A DNA stretch of 64,000 bases, taken from assembly GCF_008704795.1 (NCBI RefSeq), contig NZ_CP023690.1, positions 9,743,161 to 9,807,160 of the forward strand, read 5' to 3'. Of the stretch, positions 28,585 through 37,215 are shown one piece after another (position 1 is the stretch's first letter; each line of letters begins with the position of its first letter). The position numbers and the translations under genes were made by a program. The notes beneath the pieces are model-generated. The model saw only the letters and a program-made list of their open reading frames with translations. It made no database searches and was not told the DNA's origin. This DNA comes from Streptomyces spectabilis (GTDB lineage Bacteria; Actinomycetota; Actinomycetes; Streptomycetales; Streptomycetaceae).

Positions 28585-29422
28585 GGCGCTCACCCTCCTC
28601 CCGCCTTGCCGCGGTCCTCCACCGGTAGAGCAGTCCCTCGACGGCGCGGACCGATGACGCGCCCAGGATCTCCTTGATCTCTTCCTGCGTGTAGTCGTCG
28701 AGCGTCAGGGCGACGGCCGTCCGCATGCGCGGGTCGCAGATGTTGGTGAGGTCGTCAAGGACCCGAAGCCTGCCCAGGACCTCGGAGGCGACGTTGTTGA
28801 CCGTGGGGTTCTCGGCGGTGGCCCCGGCCTGGTGCACGGCGCGGCGCCACCTCTCCTGGTGGCTGCGGTGCCTGCGGTATTCGTTGGGGAACTCGTATAC
28901 GCACGCGCCGATGAAGTACGTGGCGACGCTGGCGCCGCCGTCGCGGTTCCACCCGCCCTCCACCAGGGCCCGCTGGCGGAACCGCGGCAGGGCGCGGGCG
29001 ACAGTCATCGTCGCCAACTCCTCCCGCACGTCGCCGTCCCGGGCCAGCTCTTCGATCTCGTGCTCATCAGGGTGGAGGTCGAAGCCGTGCGCGGCGAGGA
29101 GCTGGAACAAGAACCCGGAGTGCATCCAGGCGCGGAACACCGAGATCCCGTACCGGGCCAGTTCCTCCGCGAACCGTTCGTAACGACGCCCTGCGAAGCC
29201 GTCCCGGGCCAGCAGCAGGACCATGTGCTGGTCGGCCATGCGACGGTCGATGTTCTCCTGCAACCGGCGCGTCTCGCGTCTGTGAGGGGCGTCCACCTTA
29301 CGCAGTGTGCTCGCGGGGACCGGGGCGCCGAGCTGATTCCCGCGGGGCTCACCGGCAGGTTGTGGGTTGCGGGCACGCGTACCGGCGGACTGCCCGTCGC
29401 CGGGCCGGCCGTCATCTCGCAT
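28577..29422 (-). CDS. RNA polymerase sigma-70-like protein
   Basis: A 281-residue protein whose C-terminal region (about 235-272) reads as sigma region 4, VALTLDDYTQEEIKEILGAS followed by SVRAVEGLLYRWR. The middle part has helices resembling a divergent region 2 (ATYFIGACVYEFPNEYRRHR). The N-terminal 50 residues are basic and probably disordered. The start ATG has GGGGGAGGC upstream. It is the first gene of a coupled pair with the gene at 27652-28584. It probably directs or modulates transcription; its target promoters are not visible here. Confidence 0.8.
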   Translation of the reverse strand: MRDDGRPGDGQSAGTRARNPQPAGEPRGNQLGAPVPASTLRKVDAPHRRETRRLQENIDRRMADQHMVLLLARDGFAGRRYERFAEELARYGISVFRAWMHSGFLFQLLAAHGFDLHPDEHEIEELARDGDVREELATMTVARALPRFRQRALVEGGWNRDGGASVATYFIGACVYEFPNEYRRHRSHQERWRRAVHQAGATAENPTVNNVASEVLGRLRVLDDLTNICDPRMRTAVALTLDDYTQEEIKEILGASSVRAVEGLLYRWRTAARREEGERHG

Positions 29423-29686
29423 CGCCTCCCCCTCTGGTTGTCACCGTCGCGCCCCGGCCGGAAGCGCTCGGTCTGGCGGCTACCTCGGCTCCCGCACGGG
29501 ACGCCCCCTTGTACGTCCGCCGCCGACGAGGACCCCACGGGCCCTTCCAAGATTCTTTGGGGCGGTCCGAAGGTTCTTCGGGGCAGTCCGAGGGAGGCCC
29601 GTCCGCCGTGACACGCCCGTGGGGTACCCGGACGGCTGCGACATAGGAGTCGTCGTCACAACCCCGAACCAGCCATGGAGACGTAC

Positions 29687-29902
29687 GTGAGTTCTTCGTC
29701 CGCACCCACGCCGCCGAACCAGCCCGAGCGCGGTCCGTTCCTGACGGTGCACACCGCCCTCGTGCTCCTGACAGCGGTCGTCGTCGGCCTGGTCATGGGC
29801 GGGCTCGTCTTCGTCGGCGGCGGCACGGCCGCCGAAGCGGCCCTGGTCGGCCTCACGGCAGGCGGCGCCGGCGTTCCGGTGCTCCGAGGCCTCATCGGCT
29901 GA
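29687..29902 (+). CDS. Small membrane protein
   Basis: A 71-residue protein with a short hydrophilic N-terminus (SSSSAPTPPNQPERG), one or two hydrophobic segments (LTVHTALVLLTAVVVGLVMG and a Gly/Ala-rich second stretch) and a short C-terminus. GGAG sits 6 nt before the GTG at 29687, which is therefore preferred to the ATG at 29675. It is divergent from the sigma-like operon. Function unknown. Confidence 0.6.
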   Translation: MSSSSAPTPPNQPERGPFLTVHTALVLLTAVVVGLVMGGLVFVGGGTAAEAALVGLTAGGAGVPVLRGLIG

Positions 29903-30025
29903 TGTCCCGCTTGCGCGGAGGCAACGGGGAGCGCCGACTGACGCAGCGGCGGGGCAGCGCCCGCACGGCGCCCCCGCCCGGGCGGAGAAGCACGGCCCGG
30001 CGGCCAAGGTCCGGACGCGTGGTGA

Positions 30026-31186
30026 TCAGGAGACCGTCGCGGCCGGTGGGGTCCAACGGCGCGTGCGGGGGACCGCGTTGGAGACGCCGTAGTCCTTCTT
30101 GAGCTGTTCGGGGATGGCGTAGTGCATGACGCGTCCGCGGGTGAGGGAGGACAGCTCAAGGACGGTGGTGAGGTGACCGAGTCGGTCCAGGGCCCAGGCG
30201 CCGAGGGGAGAGCGGTCCTCAAGGGTCTCCAGGACGCCGAGGAGGTGGGGCACGGCCTTGACGACGGTGTCCCACGGGGTGTGCGGCACGTCGAGCCAGT
30301 CGGCGCAGGTGTCGCCGACGAGGTAGCGGATCAGGGCGGAGACGATCGGGTCGAAGAAGGTGCCGGGCACGACTTCCTCGTAGAGGTCGATGAGCTGCCG
30401 GGTCAGGTGCGCGCCGTCCTCGGAGGGGCCCATGTGCCGGACCATGTACAGGTCGAGGAACTGCCGGGCCTCGTCGAGGGTCTTGGGGACGGCGTCCTGG
30501 TCGACGCCGAGCATGGCGCCGACCACGCGCCACGCGTAGTAGTAGGCTTCCGCGCCCTCCTGCGTCATGTGGATGCCGAGGCGGTGCAGGCTGTCCAGGA
30601 CGAGCAGTGAGAAGAACATCTGCCCGCCGATCATGTCCTCCTGACAGATCGGCACCCCCAGCGCCGCGCTGTCCCACTGGTTCTCGCGTGCGAGGTGGTG
30701 GCGGATGGAGGCGTGCAGCAGGCGGACCTTTTGGGCGGCAGGGATGAAACGACTCCCTGCTTCGAAGGCGTCGGGCTGCATCAGATAGACCGTGAACTGG
30801 CCCGTCTCCGCCATCCGTTTCGAGGGGTAGTTCAACCCGTGGGAGGCCGACAGCAGCTTCGCCACATGCGGTACGACGTAGCAGGCGGGCATGGAGGCGA
30901 AGGACAGGGCGGTCGAGATGTGCACGTTGTTGTCGATGAAGAACAGCCGTGCCTTCTCCATCTCCGACCAGTCCACCCAGGGCGGAGGGACACGGGTGGC
31001 TTCGAGGTACTCCCGTGCGACGTCGGGCAGCCCGTCCGGCAGGGGGGCGCCGGCGGTGGAGACGTAGCGCATCAGGGTGTTGAACGTGCCCACCTGGCCG
31101 CGTTCGAAGAGGGTGGCGACGGTGGCGTCGGCGAGTTCGTCACCGGCCTGCCGCAGGGCGTCCATCGATGCCTCGGTGCGGGTCAT
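30026..31186 (-). CDS. Oxygenase MpaB family protein (DUF2236)
   Basis: The 386-residue helical protein matches the MpaB/rubber-oxygenase (Lcp-like) fold: ARLFFIDNNVHISTALSFAS, the heme-proximal region RLLHASIRHHL, and PICQEDMIGGQMFFSLLVLD, corresponding to the family's P-I-N-Q-E-D-L helix. Known members are heme proteins that oxidatively cleave isoprenoid chains. No Tat signal is present, so it is probably cytoplasmic, unlike secreted Lcp. AAGGAG lies 8 nt before the ATG. It is the last gene of an operon with a polyprenyl diphosphate synthase, which suggests it acts on the prenyl product made by that enzyme. Confidence 0.88.
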   Translation of the reverse strand: MTRTEASMDALRQAGDELADATVATLFERGQVGTFNTLMRYVSTAGAPLPDGLPDVAREYLEATRVPPPWVDWSEMEKARLFFIDNNVHISTALSFASMPACYVVPHVAKLLSASHGLNYPSKRMAETGQFTVYLMQPDAFEAGSRFIPAAQKVRLLHASIRHHLARENQWDSAALGVPICQEDMIGGQMFFSLLVLDSLHRLGIHMTQEGAEAYYYAWRVVGAMLGVDQDAVPKTLDEARQFLDLYMVRHMGPSEDGAHLTRQLIDLYEEVVPGTFFDPIVSALIRYLVGDTCADWLDVPHTPWDTVVKAVPHLLGVLETLEDRSPLGAWALDRLGHLTTVLELSSLTRGRVMHYAIPEQLKKDYGVSNAVPRTRRWTPPAATVS

Positions 31187-31281
31187 GGCAGGGCTCCTTG
31201 TGTTTGACGGGGTCGTCCACGGGCGACCGCCCACGAGTGGCGGGCCGGGGCGCGGGGCTGAGCCTGCTCGGCCGCGAGGGT

Positions 31282-32337
31282 TCAGGACGGGCGGACCGCC
31301 GCCGACTGCGCCAGCGCGGCGAGCGCGGCGGCGGCGTGCGCGGGTACGTTCAGCTCGTGGAGAGCGCCGAGCGCCTCCTCGACCCGCGCGCTGATCATGT
31401 CCTCGATGCGATCGGGAGCCTTGAGACGGCGCATCACCTCGCGGACCGCGTCCAGAGCGTCGGTGTCCAGGCGGCGTCGGCCCAGCAGGGCGCGCAGCCG
31501 CTCGCGGTCGTCGGCGCCGGCCAGGCGCCAGGTCTCGGCAAGGAGGGCCGTGGGCCGCTGGCCGCGTACGTCGTCGGCGTTGGCCTTGCCCGTACGTCGC
31601 GGATCTCCGAACAGGCCGAGCAGGTCGTCCCGCAGCTGGAACGCCTCGCCCAGCGGCAGCCCGTACGCGGAGTAGCACTCACGCAGCGCCGCGCCTGCTC
31701 CGGCCAGGGCACCGCCGATCAGCAAGGGCTGCTCGACGGTGTACTTGGCCGTCTTGTAGCGGATCACCTTCAGCGACGCGGTGGTGTCCGGTCCTGCACC
31801 GGTGCGCAGGATCTCCAGGCATTCGCCCGCGACCAGGTCCCGGGCCATCACCGACCACAGCGGGCGGGCGCGGGCCAGATAGGCGGCGGGCAGACCGCTG
31901 GTGGCGAAGAGCTGCCCGGCGAGTGCCATCAGCAGGTCTCCCGCCAGCATCGCAAGGGATCTTGCGGCGGCATCGGCGCGCGGGCGGCGGCGCACGGCAC
32001 CGCGCAGCGCGACATGGGCCGTGGGGCGGCCGTGGCGCAGCGGGCTGTCGTCGATGAGGTCGTCGTGCACGACCGCGGCGGCGTGCACCAGCTCCATGGA
32101 CGCCGCCGCCCGCACCAGCGCGTCGCTGTCCGGCTGCCCGACCGTGCGCCAGCCCCAGTAGCAGAACGCCGCCCGCAGCCGTTTGCCGTCCGCGACCGCC
32201 GCCTCCAACTGCTCGGCCACCGGCGTGAGGAGCGGATCGATCGCGGCGAACTGATCGGCCTCCTGGGCGACGAACCGGCGCAGCACCTCGTCAGTGCGGT
32301 TCTTGAACGTCTCCGGCTCCCACCGGTCAGCCCTCAT
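31282..32337 (-). CDS. Polyprenyl diphosphate synthase
   Basis: A 351-residue trans-prenyltransferase with the first aspartate-rich motif VVHDDLIDDSPLRHGRP and the second FQLRDDLLGLFGD. Two Phe residues in FCYWGW occur earlier. It elongates dimethylallyl or geranyl diphosphate with isopentenyl diphosphate; residues before the first motif (SMELVHAAAVV) would allow a C15-C20 product, but length is not certain. The start overlaps the upstream small gene by 11 nt and the MpaB gene follows after 95 nt, so the three form one operon. Confidence 0.92.
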   Translation of the reverse strand: MRADRWEPETFKNRTDEVLRRFVAQEADQFAAIDPLLTPVAEQLEAAVADGKRLRAAFCYWGWRTVGQPDSDALVRAAASMELVHAAAVVHDDLIDDSPLRHGRPTAHVALRGAVRRRPRADAAARSLAMLAGDLLMALAGQLFATSGLPAAYLARARPLWSVMARDLVAGECLEILRTGAGPDTTASLKVIRYKTAKYTVEQPLLIGGALAGAGAALRECYSAYGLPLGEAFQLRDDLLGLFGDPRRTGKANADDVRGQRPTALLAETWRLAGADDRERLRALLGRRRLDTDALDAVREVMRRLKAPDRIEDMISARVEEALGALHELNVPAHAAAALAALAQSAAVRPS

Positions 32338-32605
32338 CAGCGGCCCTGCGGGCGAGCGCGTGCTGGGCCAGGACCTCCAAGTGGGCCGGTGGGACGACCG
32401 CGTACCGGTCGAGGACCAGGCGCCCGCGCGCCACGAGGTCGTGCTCCGCCTGCGCCGCCAGATCCGCGGCGTCCGACCGGCGCAACAGCCCTCGTACCGT
32501 TCCCAGGGCCGAACCCACCGTGCTCACCGCCAGATCGGCGAGCCCGGCCACCAACAACACCGCCTGCTCGTCCAGCCGCCCTGGACGTCCCGCTTCTCGC
32601 GTCAT
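32327..32605 (-). CDS. Small protein in prenyl synthase operon
   Basis: A 92-residue protein (ATG at 32605, with GGGGAAGA upstream) that contains a moderately hydrophobic helix (AVLLVAGLADLAVSTVGSAL) and a basic/acidic helical C-terminus (LAAQAEHDLVARGRLVLDRY). Its stop lies inside the start region of the polyprenyl synthase gene, so translation is coupled. It could anchor the prenyl synthase or oxygenase to the membrane; that is inference from neighbourhood only. Confidence 0.7.
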   Translation of the reverse strand: MTREAGRPGRLDEQAVLLVAGLADLAVSTVGSALGTVRGLLRRSDAADLAAQAEHDLVARGRLVLDRYAVVPPAHLEVLAQHALARRAADEG

Positions 32606-32814
32606 GCTCTTCCCCACCCGCAGCACACATCCGGTCGGCGCCGGTCCCGCGCCGTTCGTCCGAGCATCGCGCCACGTCGGGCGCGTGAGCGGAGGAACTC
32701 ACGATCGAGTGATCGCATTGCGCGACTGTACGAATCACCGGGGCTGCCGTGTGTCGACCCGCTCGACCACCTATGGGGAGGTCTTGGTGTGGTGGGTCAG
32801 TGCCTGGCGTGGGG

Positions 32815-33351
32815 TCAGGACTGGGACAGGGCCCGTTCGATGGCGCGGTCGGCGCGGCCCACGGCCGCCCGGTCGTGCTGGAGTTGCATGGCCGCGTTCA
32901 GCGCGAGACCGGCGGCGACGATCTCGAACAGCGCCTGGTCGATGTCGAACCCGGCGGGCAACTCGCCGTTGTCCACCGCCGCGGTCAGGTCCGCCCGCAG
33001 CTGTTCCCGCCAGCGCGACCACACCTCGGCCACCGCGTCGCGGACCCGGCCGGGGCGGCCGTCGTACTCGGTGAGCGCCGCGGTCATCAGACAGCCGCCG
33101 GGCAGCAGGGGTTCTTCCAGGTAACCCACGGAGTTGGCGCACACCGCGCGCAGCCGCCGCAGCCCCGGCGGCTCGGCCAGCGCGGGCTCGACCACCCGGT
33201 GCCAGAAGTCCACGAACGCCTTGTCCAGCGTGGAGATCTGGAGCGTCTCCTTGGCGCCGAAGTGCTTGTGCACCCCGGACTTGCTCATCTCCAGTTCCTC
33301 GGCGAGCCGGCCGATGGTGATGCCGTCAAGCCCTTCCTCGGGCACAGCGTG
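32815..33351 (-). pseudogene. TetR-family regulator lacking its N-terminus
   Basis: The frame encodes a TetR regulator from about the first HTH helix onward: GITIGRLAEELEMSKSGVHK, then HFGAKETLQISTLDKAFVDF and the complete ligand-binding domain (GGCLMTAALTEYD) to the stop. The first 20 or so residues (the initial helix and start codon) are absent; upstream of about 33351 the frame runs antisense through a metallo-hydrolase gene fragment. The gene therefore lost its 5' end in a deletion that also removed the 5' end of the divergent hydrolase gene. Confidence 0.8.
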
Positions 33352-33367
33352 GAAGCCCGGTGAGCGG

Positions 33368-34030
33368 CTGGCGGTACCGAGTGGGAAGGCCGCCGTCGCG
33401 CTGGTCACCCATCTGCACCGGGACCACACTGACGCGGCCGCGCTCGCGGATGCGCTGATGCCTGGGGCGCCGGTGCTGCGACCGGCGCCCGGCCACGGCG
33501 ACGACGTAGACAATGTGACGACGCTCCCGGCCGAGCGCGAACTGGCCCTGCACCGGCTGGCCGCCGAGGTCGTCGATCCCTGGTCCACCCGCGAAGTCGG
33601 GCCGTTCAGCGTCACCGCGGTCCCCGCCGTCGACGGCCTCGGCGACCCGCAGCTGAACTGGGTGGTGCAGGCCGAGGGGCAGCGCGTCTTCCACGGCGGC
33701 GACACGATGTTCCACGGCTACTGGTGGCTCATCGCGCGCCGGTTCAGCCCGTTCGACGCGGTGTTCCTGCCCGCCAACGGCGCGGTGGTCGACGCGCCGC
33801 ACCTGCAGCCGCCGAGCCCGCTGCCCGCCGCGCTGGACCCGAGGCAGGCCGCCGCGGCCGCGGAGATCCTCGACGCCCGCTACGCAGTGCCGATGCACTA
33901 CGAGGCGGAGCAGCCGGACAAGATCGCGGGCTACGTCGAGGTCTCGGACCCGGAGAGCGAGTTCCGCACCCACGCCGCACGGCGCGCACACGTACTGGCC
34001 GTCGGTCAATGGTTGGACCTGGCCACATGA
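33368..34030 (+). pseudogene. Metallo-beta-lactamase-fold hydrolase lacking its N-terminus
   Basis: The frame begins abruptly at AVPSGKAAVALVTHLHRDHT, which contains the THxHxDH zinc motif, and continues through FHGGDTMFHGYW and VPMHYEAE to a normal C-terminus, as in UlaG-like hydrolases. The first beta strands and the start codon, usually 50 or more residues before the zinc motif, are missing. It faces the equally truncated TetR gene head to head. The pair looks like a common divergent regulator/hydrolase module after a single deletion spanning the shared promoter. Confidence 0.8.
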
Positions 34031-34109
34031 CCGGAAACGAAGCCAGGCAGAGGGCACTTCTCGCAGACGCTCACGCTCTCCACTGAATCGATGCGGTGCA
34101 CGCAAGCGG

Positions 34110-35171
34110 TCAGGAAGCAGCTCTGTGCGCCGACTTCGGCCGCTCCTGCCGGGTAGTGGCTGAGGGGGTCCACCTGACCCTGCATGCTGCTGCCAGGTAG
34201 CCTGGGGCCAGGCCCAGAAGCAGTCCTGGGGATCCGGCGGCGGGAGGCCGCTGGTGGAGACGGGTCAGCATCTGGAGCACGGCTGCGGCGCCCAGGTCGC
34301 CGTCCTCGGCGATGCCGACGAGCGAGGGCTCAAGTGCCCGCTGCGGCAAGGGGCTCCTTCCGGACAGGGAGTGCAGCGGGTCCGGGACGCCGGGGTGGAC
34401 GAGTGCGAAGTCGGGCAGCCGCTGGCCCGGCCGCAGCCAAGGCAGTGCTGCCAGGCCCGGATGGTCCTGGGCGGGATGCCCGAGTTCCTCGGCCTGCGCG
34501 GAGGTGCGTGTGTCGGGATGCGCGTACTGCCAGGTCTCGTCGATGACCAGACCGGGTGCAGTGAGGGTTTCGCCGCTGACGATCACGGCCGCGCCGCCGT
34601 CGCCGGCCATGAGCTGACGTACGAGCGTGGCGGGGGAGGCGGTGCCGGCGGTGAGGGCGGTCAACGGCTGGTGGATCTCGGCCGTCACCACCAGGGTGGG
34701 CTTGCCCAGGCGCGCCATGTCCTCCGCCACGATGAGCGCGTGGACCGCGCCGGTGCCGGCTAAGCCGGTCAGCGGCACGCGTGCGGTCGTGGACGGCAGC
34801 CCCAGGGCGAGTACCAAGTCGCTGTCGAGGAGCTGATCGGCCCCAGCGGGGGACGGATCCTGGACGACCACCAGTCCTCCCACGTCCTGCGCGGATATCC
34901 CCGCCTGGCGCAGCGCGCTGCGGCACGCCTGCTCCATCAGCTCGCGCAGATCGCGGTGGCGGTCCTCCGCCGTGTACGGCGTGGGCTCACGGCCGTCGGG
35001 AAACGGGTGCACACGTCTGCGGCGCCGCCCGCTCACCGCGCGAGCCGTGGCGAGGACGTCCGGGTGTGCGGTGGGCCTGGGATGGTGCCGACGCATGACG
35101 GCGGCTATGTCGTCGGTGGCGATGTCGTACTGCCCGTGCGCGATCCCGGGCGGGCTGACGTAGGTCTGCAC
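34110..35171 (-). CDS. Thiolase-fold (type III PKS/KAS III-like) protein without catalytic Cys
   Basis: This 353-residue protein aligns along most of its length with the intact type III PKS of this window. The nucleophile loop QLGCVGGAHAL reads GLAGTGAVHAL, so the Cys position is Gly139. His259 is kept in ALVHPGVPDPL, while the Asn position is Asp292 in EDGDLGAAAV. The fold core (GDGGAAVIVSG, LLLGLAPGYLAAACRVRW) is well preserved. It starts at GTG with AGGAG 7 nt upstream. Without Cys it cannot form the acyl-thioester, so it may be a non-catalytic partner, a decarboxylase-like or ester-forming variant, or a decaying copy. It lies 79 bp from the truncated hydrolase gene, convergent with it. 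Confidence 0.8.
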   Translation of the reverse strand: MQTYVSPPGIAHGQYDIATDDIAAVMRRHHPRPTAHPDVLATARAVSGRRRRRVHPFPDGREPTPYTAEDRHRDLRELMEQACRSALRQAGISAQDVGGLVVVQDPSPAGADQLLDSDLVLALGLPSTTARVPLTGLAGTGAVHALIVAEDMARLGKPTLVVTAEIHQPLTALTAGTASPATLVRQLMAGDGGAAVIVSGETLTAPGLVIDETWQYAHPDTRTSAQAEELGHPAQDHPGLAALPWLRPGQRLPDFALVHPGVPDPLHSLSGRSPLPQRALEPSLVGIAEDGDLGAAAVLQMLTRLHQRPPAAGSPGLLLGLAPGYLAAACRVRWTPSATTRQERPKSAHRAAS

Positions 35172-35235
35172 TCGTTGCTCCTGCTGTCACTCTGGTCGCT
35201 GAGGTGCGGCTGGTCGGCGCGGGCGCCCCGCCGGG

Positions 35236-36030
35236 TTATGCCGTCGTAGCCGGGACGGAGGCGCTGCTCGTAGGTCCAGCGCGCCGCCTGCTCGGCGACC
35301 TAGAGCACGCGCTTGGGGGCTTGCGGCCGTCGAGGTGAGCGTATGTGGCGCCAGTGATGATGACGACGCGTTCGGGGCGCCCGTGTCCGGATAGAAGCCG
35401 CGCGCCAGGATGTCGGCGGCAGCCCGATAGGCGGGCCACCTCCTGGTGTGCCGTTCCTTGATGAGATGCCCAAGCCCGCCGAGACACGTCGTACAGGTGC
35501 GTACCTCGGCCGGGTCGCGGACCCGGCCATGGCCCGGCACGATCAGCGTGGGCCCAGGTCAATGACTGTCTGGCAGGCCCTGAGTGCGGAGGAGGAAGAA
35601 CCGTGCCAGTGCACCGGGCGGTCATCGGCGAAGACATGTCGCCCACCGCGACGATGGCCTGATCCGGCAGGCGGACGACGAGGCCGGTCGCGCTGTGAAC
35701 AGGACCGATCTCGATGAGTTCCACCGGCATGGCGCCGACTCGGATGCCGTGTCGGCCGCTGAATGTCTGGTTCGGGCCTACGGCTGTGATGCCTGTGAAG
35801 CCGAATCGGCTGAACGGGCTGTGTGCGTAGCGTTCCTGGAGGTGGGCGGCGGGCAGCTGGGCGAGGGCGTGTATCTGCTGGGGCGTCAGTCAGCACTCGC
35901 GTCCGTGGGCGTTGGCCTCGGTGCTGATGATGTCGGCATTCCGGGAGAGGGCGTCGCCGTGTCCCTGGCGGCTGGCCCGCCGTGAGGAGAGGCCCGCGCA
36001 GGGCGCCTGCTGCGCCGCAGCCCAGGACGC
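35236..36030 (-). pseudogene. Metallo-beta-lactamase-fold gene with frameshifts and a stop
   Basis: One hydrolase can be read across frames: ADIISTEANAHGRE, an in-frame TGA, LTPQQIHALAQLPAAHLQER, HSPFSRFGFTGITAVGPNQT, VELIEIGPVHSATGLVVRLP, VAVGDM, then (shifted) FADDRPVHWHGSSSSALRAC, (shifted) LIVPGHGRVRDPAEV to ARGFYPDTG, and (shifted back) PERVVIITGATYAHLDGRK. All three frame changes are repaired by adding one base, two of them in C-runs (near 35540 and 35380). The N-terminal zinc motif region is not found. This is either a pseudogene or a gene with sequencing errors; the internal TGA argues for real decay. Confidence 0.7.
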
Positions 36031-36035
36031 ACGGC

Positions 36036-36345
36036 TCAGCCGCGGTCGTGGAGGGTCACCTGGTAGCCGTCGGGGTCCGCGAACGTGAAGGTGCGGCCGA
36101 ACGGGCCGTCGACGGGCGCTGAGACGATCGTCGCGCCGGCGGCGGCGAGGGCGTCGTGGATGTCCTGCGCGTCGGGGGCGTGCAGCCACAGCGCCACCCC
36201 CTGGCCCGGCTGCGGGACCGCGTCCAGGTCGACGCCCGCGACGACGTCGCGGACGGCGAACGCGATCGGCTTGGTGTCGAACACGACCGCGTGCGGCGGT
36301 CCCGCGTCAGAGCGCTTCAGCCCCAGGTGCTGCTCGATCCGGCCT
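36036..36345 (-). pseudogene. VOC-family fragment fused to a phytoene synthase-like remnant
   Basis: The last hundred residues of the frame are the C-terminal three quarters of a VOC protein: GLKRSDAGPPHAVVFDTKPI, QPGQGVALWLHAPDAQDIHD, and GRTFTFADPDGYQVTLHDRG with the terminal metal-ligand region. The first beta-alpha unit, including the start codon, is missing, and upstream the frame continues in a different family without a stop. It is a gene fragment joined in frame by deletion. Confidence 0.75.
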
Positions 36346-37137
36346 CCTTCGGGCCGGGGGGAACGAGTCTTGCGGGCCGTCGCCACCCAGGGCCTGGCGC
36401 GCATCGCCTCCCTCGCACGGGCCAGAGGAGCGGCGCAGAAGGTGCGGGCCGGGCCCGGCGCCAACCCGGCGAGATATGCCTCGGCCGGCACCAGTTCCTG
36501 CCGCGCGTACGCCGCCATCTCCGCCTCTCCCCAGCCGTCGGGCCAGAAGTCCACACCCCGGCCGACGTCTTCCGCCCGGTCGATGAGGATGTTGACCGCC
36601 TGGAGGAGGCGGCCGTAGCCGACCCCGTGCCCACGGTGCGCGGTCGTCCCGTCATGCCACTGCCACAGATCCGAAAGGAGCAGCACCAGCGTTCCGGCGA
36701 CCACATAGGTGTAGCGGTCCAGATCCGGCTCGTTGCGGATGACGAAACCGGTCTCGGCCCAGGCCGCCATCCGCTCGGCCATCGTCGCGAACGTCTCGCA
36801 CACCCGCGGCGCGATCTCCACCGGGGCCAGCGCCGTCCACTCCGCCAGCCGCAGACTCACCTCCGGCGGGCTCTGCTCACAGCCAGCCCGCGACCGCCGC
36901 GGCGAACGCCGTCTCACCAGGACGGAGCTGCCAGGCACCGGACATGCGGCGCAGCGCCCGCGCCTTCGTCTCCCCGGACAGCCGGGGATGGCCCTCCACC
37001 TCGTCGATGCCGCGCATGCACAGGGAGGCCGTGGTCACGGCCTCCCCGAGCCCTGGTGGCATGGACGTCACAGGCTCGTACCAGGTGGTGCTGTAGGCCC
37101 GTACGACACGGTGCGCCTCCGTCAAGCAGGTCATCAT
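36346..37137 (-). pseudogene. Squalene/phytoene synthase-like gene, frameshifted and C-terminally truncated
   Basis: The N-terminal part (ATG at 37137) reads CLTEAHRVVRAYSTTWYEPV through GEAVTTASLCMRGIDEVEGH and stops at AGWL near 36880. The continuation PPEVSLRLAEWTALAPVEIA, DLDRYTYVVAGTLVLLLSDL and NILIDRAEDVGRGVDFWPDG, the family's second motif region, lies in another frame, requiring one extra or two missing bases at the junction. After about AREAMRARPW the sequence passes into a VOC fragment. The gene is therefore broken twice. Its group differs from the intact gene at 10086-10988. Confidence 0.75.
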
Positions 37138-37215
37138 CCAGCCCTCTCACCGGGTCACCGGTTAGCGCCCCGGTCCTCAAGTCTGGGCCGGTAGGAGGGG
37201 CGGCGACAGCCGGAA

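Noticed and set aside
32604..33705. 296-residue TetR reading from 33705
   Set aside because: The first 115 or so residues of that frame are antisense to the metallo-hydrolase fragment and unlike any TetR N-terminus; only the part up to about 33351 is TetR.
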